From contig CM037777.1 in assembly GCA_021229015.1 (NCBI GenBank), positions 29,639,496 to 29,703,495 on the forward strand: 64,000 nt of DNA, given 5' to 3'. Within the stretch, counting starts at the first letter, position 1, and each line of letters starts with the position of its first letter. The position numbers and the translations under genes were made by a program. The notes beneath the pieces were generated by a model. The model was given only the letters and a program-made list of their open reading frames with translations. It did not search any database and had not been told where the DNA came from. Positions 23,207-33,268 of this stretch are shown here, one piece after another. Origin of the DNA: Solen grandis (lineage: Eukaryota; Mollusca; Bivalvia; Adapedonta; Solenidae).

Positions 23207-23866
23207 TCATACGATGTCTTCTTGAATTTCATTCGCGGACGTTTCAGATTCTACCGAATAGTGTGCCACACTTGGAACAGCCAAACTATGTGTCCCGTGG
23301 ATAGATGCGGACCTAGATTTACGAACATCATGTGATTCGTCGAGTGCAATATCTGTTAAAGCTCTAGAACAATCGTCACTATTGGCTCTGTGCATAGAGT
23401 GAGGGTCAGAATTGCGCGAAGTAGTAAAACTCTCCTCCCAAACACTGGAGTTGGTAGTCTCGTGTCTAGACAGGTCCTCTACCTCTCCTGCATGATCAGT
23501 GACACAGTCTAGGGATTCAGTGGACTGGGTATCGATTGTTTCCCCGCGAACCAGTCTCTTTCCTAGATGACCATTCGGTTGATAATTACTTTTCAAGAAA
23601 CTTGATGGTATACCAGGGTCACTATCTAAAGACAGACCATTTTTTATCTTTCCTTTGAAGAAATCAGTGGAAGATCCTAAGAAATTTAATAACCGACCCT
23701 TACTGTGACGTTTTGAAGGGGTAAATAAAGAGTCTTGATGCACAATTTTGTTGTCAACGAGTTCCATGGATTTGCCACGTCTCATCTTCGGGGTTCCAAG
23801 GACAGACCAAAAACTTGTTGACTTATTTCCAAAGGCTCCAAACGCGAGGCTTGCAAATGACCCCAT
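23207..23866 (-). CDS. Hypothetical Ser-rich protein, possible N-myristoylation
   Basis: An open frame of 219 codons runs from an ATG at 23866 in strong context (GCGATGG) to TGA. The frame stays open five codons further upstream to a GTG, but an in-frame TAA then blocks it. The ATG is therefore the best start. The product begins MGSFASLAFG, which fits the MGxxxS myristoylation pattern. A basic middle follows (RRGKSME, SKRHSKGRLLNFLGS, FFKGKIKNG), then an acidic/Ser-rich C-terminal half (STESLDCVTDHAGE, RANSDDCSRALTD, RKSRSASIHG). It has no membrane segment or known catalytic motif. Codon complexity and length exceed the neighbouring noise. It may be a single-exon gene or the first coding or terminal exon of a larger one. 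I do not recognise the family. Confidence 0.6.
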   Translation of the reverse strand: MGSFASLAFGAFGNKSTSFWSVLGTPKMRRGKSMELVDNKIVHQDSLFTPSKRHSKGRLLNFLGSSTDFFKGKIKNGLSLDSDPGIPSSFLKSNYQPNGHLGKRLVRGETIDTQSTESLDCVTDHAGEVEDLSRHETTNSSVWEESFTTSRNSDPHSMHRANSDDCSRALTDIALDESHDVRKSRSASIHGTHSLAVPSVAHYSVESETSANEIQEDIV

Positions 23867-23881
23867 CGCTCCTTTTCCCAC

Positions 23882-25484
23882 CCGCCTTTATGTGTTGTTT
23901 AGCTGTAAACAAGTTAACGGATATATTTAGTTAATGTATCATCATAATCAGAAAATACTTGTAAATAAGGTCGTTGAAGTTAGTCATTTGATTTAAAAAA
24001 ATAATGGTCTAAGTACACGTTAGATCTATATAAGTACGAGTTTACTATTATCAGACTGAATCGAAAAGACACATTTGTTAAAGTAAAGGATTTGTTTTAT
24101 ACATGAAACAATACTGACCCATTTTGGAAAACTCCACAAGAACAGATGCACAAAGAAGCAAGAAAAGATCAGATATGAAGTATGTTATCAGAATTGATGT
24201 ATCTCCCTGAAAATGCTTTAAAACTGACAAGATTTAAATTAAAACTTATATACATGAATAAAAAAAATAAAAAACTAAATGTACTTAATAAAGTAACTAT
24301 ACAAACATTTGAAACAGAAATCGTTTCTTTGCAAGCGCAATGAACACATCATAATTAAATCTCTTTCTTGTAAAACAATACTTGTATTATACTTAGTTTT
24401 AGAGAATAGTAATATCACAAACTGTAACTTATCATTAGTGTAAAACATTTGTGGGAATGAGAGTTTCGATGTTACCCATTGACACTAAAAACACATGTGT
24501 CCGTGTATGGCTGATTTTCATTAGAATTTGCCTGAGCCACATAGTTATTCAGCATTTTAAACGAATTTTGCCGCTTAATTTTTACAACCCCTTCTGTTGC
24601 AAAAAATAAAACATCATTCTTTGAACATAATTATTAACTATGTGAATGAGACATGCTCTGATATATTCAAATGAAATTTAACCTCACATGGCCGATTTTT
24701 GTGATCCTAATTTTTTACTTGAACACCATAATATTTTTCTATTTCATGAATCAGAAAATCACCAACCAATTTAATCCAATGTTACATTTTTCCACAGAAA
24801 AGCTTATTCAGATGATCTCACAACAACAATCTAAGATACAGATCATTTCAAACATGTATGTAGAGTAACAAGACAAGATAATTAAAAGTAATAGCAAGAT
24901 TAAACAACACACAATTAATATGTTTTTATATATACGTACTCTCTCTCTCTCTATTCGCCCGAAGTAATAGAACTAGTATTTCTGTACATGACTCAAGCAG
25001 AATAATTTATCGGTGTGGAAAGTGATAAGAAACAAAATTGTGTGATCAATAATAATATGTGTAAATAGAGTGCTAAGATAACTGTTGTTTAAAATGGTGG
25101 AACCCAAAGCGATCTGAGAAGTATTATGAAGTGTGTGTGGGTTGTGCTGACAGGTAAGTGAGGTCCATTTTGTACTCACTTGATCGCGCGTATCACACTT
25201 TACTCACCACTGAGGACGTCCCCACTTGGGTAGGGTCAGAGTGTGTGTGTGTGTGATTTTTTGAAATCGTATACGAGTCGATTGTACAATCAATTTCAGA
25301 TCTCGCTATCATAAATATATTTGCAAGAATTCACCAATATCATCTACAGATTATCATGTCTACTAGAAAACGATTTCACGACTTACTGGGGTCATTTTTT
25401 TAAGATTCAGTTTTGTAGAAATATTTTTGAAGGATGATATAAAGCATGATTTCAGAGTTCAGTGGCGGGGATATCTTGCTAGTG
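23882..25484. other. Gene-free AT-rich flank
   Basis: No supported gene. A CT microsatellite lies at 24940-24954 and a GT run near 25240-25254. Frames at 24671-24868 and 24973-25179 have no domain support. Confidence 0.5.
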
Positions 25485-25584
25485 NNNNNNNNNNNNNNNN
25501 NNNNNNNNNNNNNNNNNNNNNNNNNNNNNNNNNNNNNNNNNNNNNNNNNNNNNNNNNNNNNNNNNNNNNNNNNNNNNNNNNNNN
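25485..25584. other. Assembly gap (100 N)
   Basis: Exactly 100 N, the conventional placeholder for a gap of unknown size. It abuts a tandem array (25585-26740), so collapse of repeat copies is likely here. Confidence 0.99.
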
Positions 25585-26740
25585 ATGTAATACAGACTTG
25601 AGACTTATATTCATTTCAAATATCAGCTTTCTAACTCATCTGGAAGCAATTTTATAAGTACATGTATTTAAATTTTGACGTCAATAGTTCGAATCTTGGA
25701 TTCGCAAAAGAACTTTCACCTTTTCGAATTTCGAAAAACGGACACCGGGATGCACATCTAGAATGTAATATATACATTCTGTGAAATTTTGCTGAAAATC
25801 GACCCTGAAATAATGGTTATAGACAGTGTACAAACTTTTTGCCCTGACGTATAATCTGAAGTTATTTGACGGAATATGATTATGAAATTTACTGCATTCA
25901 AAAGCACATGTTTTGTTGTATATACCTTTGAATGTCCAAGGTCCTGGGAACTTTACAACATATATATAGTAACGCTTAGTTATTAAAAATTCTTTTTCAC
26001 CTTAATATGGTTTTTATATGACGTCAAATGACGATTCCTTAACAGAATGTAAAACAGACTTAGAGACTTATAATCTATCCAAATATCAGCTTACTAACTT
26101 AACGAGAAGCGACTCATTACGTATTTGAAATTTGACGTCGATGGTTCTAATCTTGGATTCACCATAAAACCTTTTGCCTTTTCGAATTTGGAAAAAAACG
26201 GACACCGGGATGCACAACTATAGAGTAACATACACATCCTGTGAAGTTTTGGTGAATATCGGTCCAGAAATAATGGCTGTAGACCGCGTACAAGCCTTTT
26301 TTAGTCGACGACAAGTTTAATGTCAAGACTCGTCATAGTGAAATGAAAATCATTAAAATGCAAAATTTTCTATCTGAAGCATAAGCTTTTAAATTTTCAA
26401 GGTGTTCGGACGTTTCAACTACAGAAGTTAACACGTAGAAATTCGAAATTACAGAATGTAAAGAAGACCTAAAGACTTATATTCTGTCTAAATATCAGCT
26501 TTCTAGCTCATCTGGAAGCGATTTTACACGCATTTGAAATTTGACGTCAATGGTTCGAATCTTGGATTCGCCATTGAACTTTTGCAATAATGAATTTTGA
26601 AAAACGGACGGAAATCGGTCCAGAAATAATAGCTGTAGACCGTGTACAAACATTTTCACCTGACGTCAAATCTGACGTTATGTGACGTCATATGAATATG
26701 AAATTCATTGCATTCGAAAGCTCATGGTTTGAAATGTATG
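25585..26740. repeat. Tandem repeat, three copies of 410-460 bp
   Basis: Copies start near 25585, 26045 and 26452. Each contains an AATATCAGCTTTCTAACTC-like motif, TTTGACGTCAATGGTTCG, CTTGGATTCGCC, a GGACACCGGGATGCAC motif (absent from the third copy) and a TAATGGCTGTAGACCG-like motif. The array continues into the assembly gap. No coding signal is visible. Confidence 0.85.
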
Positions 26741-26934
26741 CCATAATATTTTCATTGGTCTGGGCCATTGGCAACACATCGAAATTAACACAAATATAAC
26801 AGGAAGAAAAAAAGAATAACGATAAGAAGAAGAAGAAAAAGAAACAGTACAAACTCCTGTAGGCAGAGAGTCCTGCGTTTGCGCTGCAGTTTCTGTTCTT
26901 ATTTATCATGTTAAACATTTTTTTTAAATTGCGT

Positions 26935-27010
26935 CACGACAGTCGGCATGATAAATATGTACAGTACAGTAGACAATTAGGGCAATATCTATCTTAACAC
27001 CAGTTCAAAT
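26935..27010. repeat. Dispersed repeat shared with 57170-57250
   Basis: CATGATAAATATGTACAGTA and CAGTAGACAATTAGGGC-like sequence recurs near-identically at 57178-57240 in the SHPK intron. It is a short interspersed family of unknown type. Confidence 0.6.
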
Positions 27011-27319
27011 GTGCGTTTGGTAACAGAACTGAAAATTTTGCAGTTGAAATATAAGAAACAACCCCTTTTCGATCTTGAGTTTTCCATCATCTAACTTTTT
27101 TTAAAACAAAAACTGTTACATTTGCATTGCCGGTGATAGTGTAAAAATTACTCGTGTGTGATGATAGAAACTGTTGCGATCGTCTTTAGGTGTGAAAGGG
27201 CCATAATTCTTGAAAAAAAAGTATTTTAAGCTGTCAAAAGCTATTACAGTAACCCGTATTTTGACTATGTTCTAAAATAAATGTGAATCCGTCCATACAA
27301 TATATTAGAATACTGGAAT

Positions 27320-28090
27320 AATGTTGAAAAAATCAACGACAACACGTAGGAAAAATTATTAATGTTATTACTTCAACGTTTCGGCTAACGCCTTCATCAG
27401 GATAACAATAACTTTTTAACATAAACAACGGAAACGACGTCACCATGAATAACGTAACGTCAAAAAAGCGGGAAAATGCAGACGTTATGCGTACTATTTA
27501 TAACGTCAAAATGAGATAGGTACTGTTTCGGATATAAAATACAAACATTTCCTATAGCTTATTACAATAAAAAAAAAAAACATGAATAGGAAAAAACGAA
27601 TAACAGTACCTACCATACAAGTAGACATAGGTGACACATATTAATCTACTGTATAAAGTAGTTTAGAATTTAAACCCTCAGGAACATGAGTTCTAAGTTT
27701 ATGTATCCAAAAGGTTTCTTTGCATAGGCGATCAATGTTGCTATTGATAATATCAATAGGCATAAATGAGAAATCATTTAAATTATGATTTTCTAAATTA
27801 AAATGTAAAGCAACGGTAGAGGAAAATGCAGGGTCCATAAAATTACGAGTATCAAACTTATGACTGTTCATACATTTTGAGACAATTTTGCATGGTCTGA
27901 CCAACATATTGCATGTTGAATTTTGAACATTTTTTTAATACTGGAATAACAAATACAATATCAATACGAGCACAAAAACAATGCCGACATATGCATATAT
28001 AGAGTAAATGCAAATTTCCGATTTTTCTTTTGCGCAGCTTACGAAAGCTCTGGACGTTTTTAGGGGTTCCGAAATAACGAGGTACCATAC
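27320..28090 (-). pseudogene. Penelope-like element, GIY-YIG C-terminus
   Basis: The minus strand carries MQYVGQTMQNCLKMYEQS near 27905. After a frameshift come VALHFNLENHNLNDFSFMPI, then LCKETFWIHKLRTH and PEGLN, ending in a stop at 27641. This is the GIY-YIG endonuclease domain with the conserved QYVGQT, HFN...H and FWI..L.T..P.GLN signature of Penelope-like retroelements. The RT part is missing. Downstream on the same strand is a 3' region with the CCTGATGAAGGCG...CCGAAACGTT motif common in this group, which forms a hammerhead ribozyme core. The remnant lies in the first intron of the SLC5-like gene. Confidence 0.85.
27360..27420 (-). ncRNA. Hammerhead ribozyme-like motif
   Basis: On the minus strand CTGATGA (27400-27394) is followed by AGGCGTTAGCC, a three-base-pair stem II with a GTTA loop, and then GAAAC (27382-27378). 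That is the invariant hammerhead core in correct order and spacing. A two-pair stem III (AC-GTTGAA-GT) leading to GTA as cleavage triplet is possible. Flanks GTTATTGTTAT and ATAACATTAATAA can pair as stem I, but with a one-base register offset. Activity of this copy is doubtful. Hammerheads with tiny stem III are known from Penelope-like elements. Confidence 0.65.
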
Positions 28091-28108
28091 ATGTTAAGTT
28101 TCACTTAC

Positions 28109-28186
28109 CCAGAGCCCGACAAGGAGGACGACGGCGAAATATAGACCGATCGTGAGGTAATCCTGCCACAACAGTTGTTCCACCAT
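28109..28186 (-). CDS. SLC5-type sodium/solute symporter, first coding exon
   Basis: A 26-codon exon starts at ATG 28186 and reads MVEQLLWQDYLTIGLYFAVV then LLVGLW. It ends at a consensus donor GTAAGTG (28108-28102). The acidic lead-in followed by a hydrophobic helix ending in VGLW is the first transmembrane segment of SLC5/SGLT-like symporters. In vertebrate SGLT genes an intron also follows this GLW (family knowledge). A TATA box lies 46 bp upstream. These proteins couple sodium entry to uptake of sugars or other solutes at the plasma membrane. Later exons are not found on this strand before the gap, so the gene may continue in missing or distant sequence. The substrate cannot be inferred. 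Confidence 0.65.
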
Positions 28187-28232
28187 CACGCGCACTGAAT
28201 CGTATGACGCAAACGTCGCTCTGGCGGTGTGC

Positions 28233-28239
28233 TTTTATA
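28233..28239 (-). promoter_or_regulatory. TATA box upstream of the SLC5-like exon
   Basis: TATAAAA on the minus strand, 46 bp upstream of the ATG at 28186. A start of transcription about 25-30 bp downstream would give a short leader of roughly 20 nt. The surrounding 28110-28245 is distinctly more GC-rich than its neighbourhood. Confidence 0.55.
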
Positions 28240-28559
28240 GTGTTGCCTTGCCTTAAATTGAAAACTATTGAACCTTTGAGTGTGTTTTTTTTTTTTTTTA
28301 AAAATGTGCATTTAAGAAAGAGAAAAAATACATGATATTCAATAATAGTTAAGTATACAAGTACGTATATCTTATACTCACACGTGAAGTCTTGCACACG
28401 TTTAACCGATTTAATCATCGAGGGGGGATCAATGAAAGGATGGGATTTATTCATGAGGTTTAAAAGGATAGATACTGTAAAAGTTACAAACGCTACTAGT
28501 TTTGGTGACAAATATAGTTACTACGCACTGAGACATAAGTAAAGCGCCTTGCGAAAAAT

Positions 28560-29429
28560 GACTTATGTCGATAGTTCACGCTCATACATGCATATATGTC
28601 TTAATTTGCTAATGGAGTTTGTGCTTTTTATGTATATCAGTAGATTATTTCGTGCTTCATTATTTTACATATTATCATTGAAAAATGATAATGATTAAAA
28701 TTGAAAAGAAATTAATATAAATGTATTCACGAAATACAATTATATATATTAAAATTTCATTAAAGCCACAGTGAAAAAAACATATTGAATGAACTTTAAT
28801 ACACTTTACGGTTTAATTAAATAAGAGGGAGCAGTAATTTGATGCAAAAAAAATGCTCTGTGTCAAATTAATAGCATTGACGTTAGGAAAAGATGTGTTT
28901 AAAATCCAAATACATGTAACATTTTTAAACTTAAACCTTTATATGATTTACAAGAATAAATGTGTGGAAAATGTCATAAAGAGGTTACAGTGTTTTCAAC
29001 AAAATATGTTGCAAATATATAGCGGAGTGAAAGCAAAGCTGAACGGTTTCATTTCAGTACATTGTATTGACAAGGGTCTCAAAACCAGGTTTCCAGTCTT
29101 CTATCAACTATGATTTGTCACACTGATTGGGTAATAAAATCACTGGAGATGCCTTTTTTTCTAATTTTAGTAACAGTGACCTTCGCCTCGACTCAACTAG
29201 TCATAGCTTCCTTTGCTTATAAGATACCAGTATGCCAAATTTCATCCTAATATCGCAATCCTTGCCGAAGTTATTAACTGGAAATATGTCTATATCTGTG
29301 CAAAACAAACAAAGTGTGATTGAAAGGCGCCCAGAAAATTAAATTGACAAAATAAACAAAGGGACATAACTCTGCCAAAATGCCCGAATCCCATAATCCT
29401 GACAATATGCACAAGGGCATCCTGTGAAT

Positions 29430-29465
<36 letters not shown>

Positions 29466-30260
29466 CAAATTCCCTTTAGTAACGTAGGATGAGTTGCGCT
29501 CAGAAGATAAATCTGATAAAGTGAACAAAGAGGTATATTTGTAATGGTGCACTTGACTACAATAACCATGTGAGGGTTTGTTCAAAATCTCTTGAGAAAT
29601 ATAAGAAATGCGCTCGGAATATATTTTGGACGGACATAACTCTGCCAAAGTGGTGGAATATGAAGTTTCTTTTAGAAGATGGATCCTTTCAATTTTGAAA
29701 CAATGATGTGGAAATTTCAACAGTACCTTTTTGTGAAACTTGTTTACATTAGCCTATATATTAAAGTTTATAAAGTGAAAAGAAGTTTAAATTGAGTCTG
29801 AAAGGGCAGACGTTTGATTAAGCATACATGACACACATATTTCGAGAAAAAATATTCAGCTTTATCGGGGCTCAAACTAAGGACCGCTTTAACAAGTTTC
29901 TTACTGATACCGGTCACTTACAGGCCATAGCGTTTTCCCTGCTAATCTGAAATTCAAAGCCAAATTTAAGAAGTAAAATGTCCATGATCCCAACAAACCA
30001 AAAACAGTATGCACTTAAAATTATACTGTAATGATCCCATTCTTAGCACTAAGTAAATCTTAAATACTTAAGGGCGGATTATATTAGTCTTGTTTCTCTA
30101 ATAAAAATACCCAAATATTTCATTTCTTAACAATTATTGTTAGTTATTAAGGTAATAATTCATTTCAGCTTTGTTGTGTACTTGAATATGTCATAATACA
30201 GTAATGGTGGAATGTGTATCTACCTAGTTAAGAATTTAAGTATTACTTAGTGCTAAGTAT
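28560..30260. other. Gene-free stretch with poly-T and repeat debris
   Basis: A run of 35 T lies at 29431-29465. Motif CATAACTCTGCCAAA occurs at 29365 and 29635 in a decayed dispersed repeat. Paired motifs TTAGCACTAAGTAA (30044) and TTACTTAGTGCTAAG (30243) are inverted about 200 bp apart and may mark a small MITE. No gene is seen. Confidence 0.45.
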
Positions 30261-30269
30261 TGTTGGTGG

Positions 30270-30375
30270 AATTTGAGCCAGATTACAATAACGTGCAGCC
30301 AGACCGGCACTCGAGCCCGGGACCCTTTGCTTTACAGGGCGAGTGCTCTATGGATTGAGCAACTAGATGGCTTAC
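30270..30375 (-). mobile_element. tRNA-derived SINE-like sequence
   Basis: On the minus strand TAGTTGCTCAATCCATAGAG resembles box A and GGGCTCGAGTGCC box B, with GTAAAGCAAAGGGTCCC between. Spacing fits a tRNA head. The family differs from A and B. No clear tail or target duplication was found. Confidence 0.5.
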
Positions 30376-30508
30376 AAAAGTCTCTTATTGATGGGGTTAT
30401 TTGTAGGCTATTGCATTAATTTACCGAACTAAATGTTTTTATATAACGGTTTACAGTGGTTAAATGGCCCCCTTTAACGAAATGAAAGGGTGTACTCATC
30501 ATATTTTT

Positions 30509-30583
30509 TACATGTGAAATAAGTCCGTACAAAACAAAAACAGTGGATAATATTTTGTTTTGCACGGACTTATTTCATATGTA
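30509..30583. repeat. 31-bp inverted repeat with 13-nt loop
   Basis: Left arm 30509-30539 (TACATGTGAAATAAGTCCGT then ACAAAACAAAA) pairs with right arm 30553-30583 at 29 of 31 positions. It sits exactly at the start of the recognisable LINE coding remnant. Confidence 0.9.
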
Positions 30584-31900
30584 AACGTAGCTAAACACTT
30601 AAAATGTGTTTTCATTGATTTTTCTCAAGCTTTGGATTATATCGTTAGAGAAAATTTATGGATCAAACTTATTAAATTGGGACTACAAGGAAAAAAAAAC
30701 TTAATATTATTCGTTCAATATATCTGCCTGTTAATTCTAGTGTTAAGTATTGTAATCAAATAAGTAATGAATTTGACTGTATTCTTGGTGTAAAACAAGG
30801 GGATTGTTTATCGCCATATCTATTTTCCATGTTCTTAAATGATTTAGTGGAAGTTTTTTTATAGACAAGGGATTGGAGGGTATAGATGTTAACATGTTTA
30901 AAATGTTTATTATATTGTATGCAGGTGACATCGTTATATTTATTATATTGTATGCAGATGGCATTGTTATATTTGCTAATAGTAGTACTGAATTATAATC
31001 TAGTTTGCTTTTGAAAATCATTGTAAAATTATGATATTTAGAACGGGTGAACGAATACCAAACAATTAGACATTTTATTATGACAACAAGGTTATAGATA
31101 TTGTTAATAAATTGTCGTACTTAGGAGTAGTATTTATAACTGGAGGATCTTTTTCTGAAGCACAAAAAAAAAAACTTATCTGGTCAAACTCTTAAAAGAT
31201 TATTTAAGATGAATAAATTACTTTATAAATTCACTGAAATATCCGTGCGTCACAGATTAGATTAACTGGATAAGATAATAGCACCGATTTTGAATTACGG
31301 TTGTCAGGTTTGGGGTTTTGTTAAAGGTAAAGCTATAGAGAGAGTTCATTTGTATTTTTATAGGAGGTTATTAGATGTAAAATTATCCACACAGAATTAT
31401 TTTATTTGTGGTGAATTGGGAAGGATGGATTTCAGAACAACAAGATACTATAATATCATAAAATATTGGCTTAAATTTTTAAATTGTGATGGTAAAATAT
31501 AAATCAGAAAGATTTAATCCATGCTAAAATCAGAAATTGAACTCCACCCTGGCAAAACAAATTATTGCTCATTGTTAAAGGATCTGCTTTGTTCACTTGG
31601 TCTATATGAGGCATGGGTTTTTCAATATGTTGGAAATTAAGAATTGTTTTTATCACTTGTTTATAGTCACTTTGACTTTTACAGACATATTTATGATCTC
31701 AGATTCTAACCGTATTAAGATATTGTTAGAAGTAAGTACAGGTGTAGTATAACTAAATTGAGAGTATCTTCTCACAGACTGTATAATGAGGTGGAAGATG
31801 GGCTGGTAATATGCATATACATGTATATATCTATTAATGATAAGTTTGAAGATGAATTTCATTTTTTTAAGGAAAATATATTCCTAGTATGTTGAAATTA
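30560..31900 (+). pseudogene. Decayed LINE reverse transcriptase
   Basis: Pieces in shifting frames read CVFIDFSQALDYIVRENLW, then GVKQGDCLSPYLFSMFLNDL and a duplicated active-site segment (LYAGDIVIF and LYADGIVIF, 30909-30975). YLGVVFITGGSFSEAQ, ILNYGCQVWGFVKGKAIERV (31290-31350), GELGRMDFRTTRYYNIIKYW and KTNYCSLLKDLLCSLGLYEA (31550-31610) follow. This is the RT palm, thumb and C-terminal region of a non-LTR retrotransposon of a type widespread in marine invertebrates. Endonuclease and start are missing. Many stops and both catalytic Asp pairs altered make it inactive. Confidence 0.85.
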
Positions 31901-31919
31901 ATTGAATTGTTTAAAAAAA

Positions 31920-32753
31920 AGAACATAAAATAATTAGGAATCTAAGTCTCATTATATTCAATGCTTTTAACATAAGAAAAAGTAGAAATTACGTTTCAAT
32001 GCAATCGAAATATATATAGTAATATTAAGTATTAATAATATTTAGATCTTATGGAATGTGATCTCTTGATAAATGTCACGACAATAAATTGTTCAGTTAA
32101 CATTGTGTGTGTATGTGTGTGTGTGTGGTGAATGTTTATATCTGGCGTGGACATAAATCATGACATTTCCCTAAACTTTTGCTTCGTTAGGGTAACTAGT
32201 AGGATATATATATATATATGAATGCGTCAAACCTTGTTGCATTTCAGCTTCATCAGTTATCATTCAATACCAGGTTTATTACACTTTTGGACAGCATCCC
32301 CTATAAGGAGAAAATGTCTGTGCTAATAAAATTTTTGTTAGATTCTTATATCTATCAAATATAACTAAAACCACATAATGAATATTTATCAGTCACAAAC
32401 TTACTTTAGTCATATAAGAAAGAATAAATGATGAATAATAAGCTAATGCTAATCAAACTATAATGTTCCATTGCGTGTTCTGCGGAAGCGAAATGGAAAT
32501 TCCATTGCGCGGTAGACTTGCTTATGGATTATGAATAAAGATACATCCTTTCAAAATTTTAATTTAACTACCAAATGCAGAGTCTATCCAATATGTATTT
32601 AAATATATTATAAAAAAGAAATAATTTAATCCAATACCGAATTTCCTAAGTACATTATTTTATACATTCTCATCCTTTTTTAAATAGAAATAAGAAGGAA
32701 AACTGATAAAAAAAATACGAGACAGTAAGTGTAAACCCCGCCCCCCTTTTTTT
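31920..32753. other. Gene-free AT-rich stretch
   Basis: It holds a GT microsatellite (32103-32128), a short TA run (32203-32218) and otherwise unremarkable AT-rich sequence. Confidence 0.45.
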
Positions 32754-33066
32754 AGGGTCACTTCCATTCGATTTCAGACAGTGTCATAAAAGATATTCTT
32801 CTACTAAAATTGAAATAATAATCATAGTAATAATACATCAATAATTAAATAACAACAACAACAATAATAATATATAAACGCATCCGCCCTTTGAAGCTGC
32901 CACTGCAAAGGAGAACCAGACACGTAGTCGCCAAATAGTGCCAGTCCAGTAGTCATCCACAAAGACCATTGTTCACACATCTGCTCCTAAATCAATACCT
33001 CTATTGATCGATAGCTAAAAATAGAGCCTCTATGGTAATCACATGTGGTGTTTTGGAAACTTTAAC

Positions 33067-33253
33067 TGTAGTGCAGTTGCTGCCACGCGCATGCGTACGA
33101 AGGAGAGAGAAAAGCCCGCCATTATCCGTGCCTGCAGCAATAAACCAAACATAGAAATTGGCGTACAATTATGGCCTAGACAGGACCCCTATAAGGTAGA
33201 AACCATGTTCTTACCTCTAATTAACCTCATTGCTATTGTAAACAAAGCACAAT
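33067..33253 (+). repeat. 5' LTR of miniature LTR retrotransposon
   Basis: It starts TGTAGTGCAGTTGCTGCCAC and ends ...AACAAAGCACAAT. It is nearly identical to 35148-35319 apart from a 16-bp segment (TAACCTCATTGCTATT) present only here. It is followed within 3 bp by the primer-binding site. Confidence 0.85.
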
Positions 33254-33255
33254 AA

Positions 33256-33268
33256 TGGTGGCAGCGGT
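33256..33268 (+). promoter_or_regulatory. Primer-binding site, tRNA-Leu type
   Basis: TGGTGGCAGCGGT is complementary to the 3' end of metazoan tRNA-Leu (…ACCGCTGCCACCA). It starts 2-3 bp after the 5' LTR, where reverse transcription of an LTR element would begin. Confidence 0.75.

Noticed and set aside
28101..28511. 136-codon minus-strand open frame covering the SLC5-like exon region
   Set aside because: It runs in a different frame through the TATA box, leader and splice donor. The short spliced exon explains the region better.
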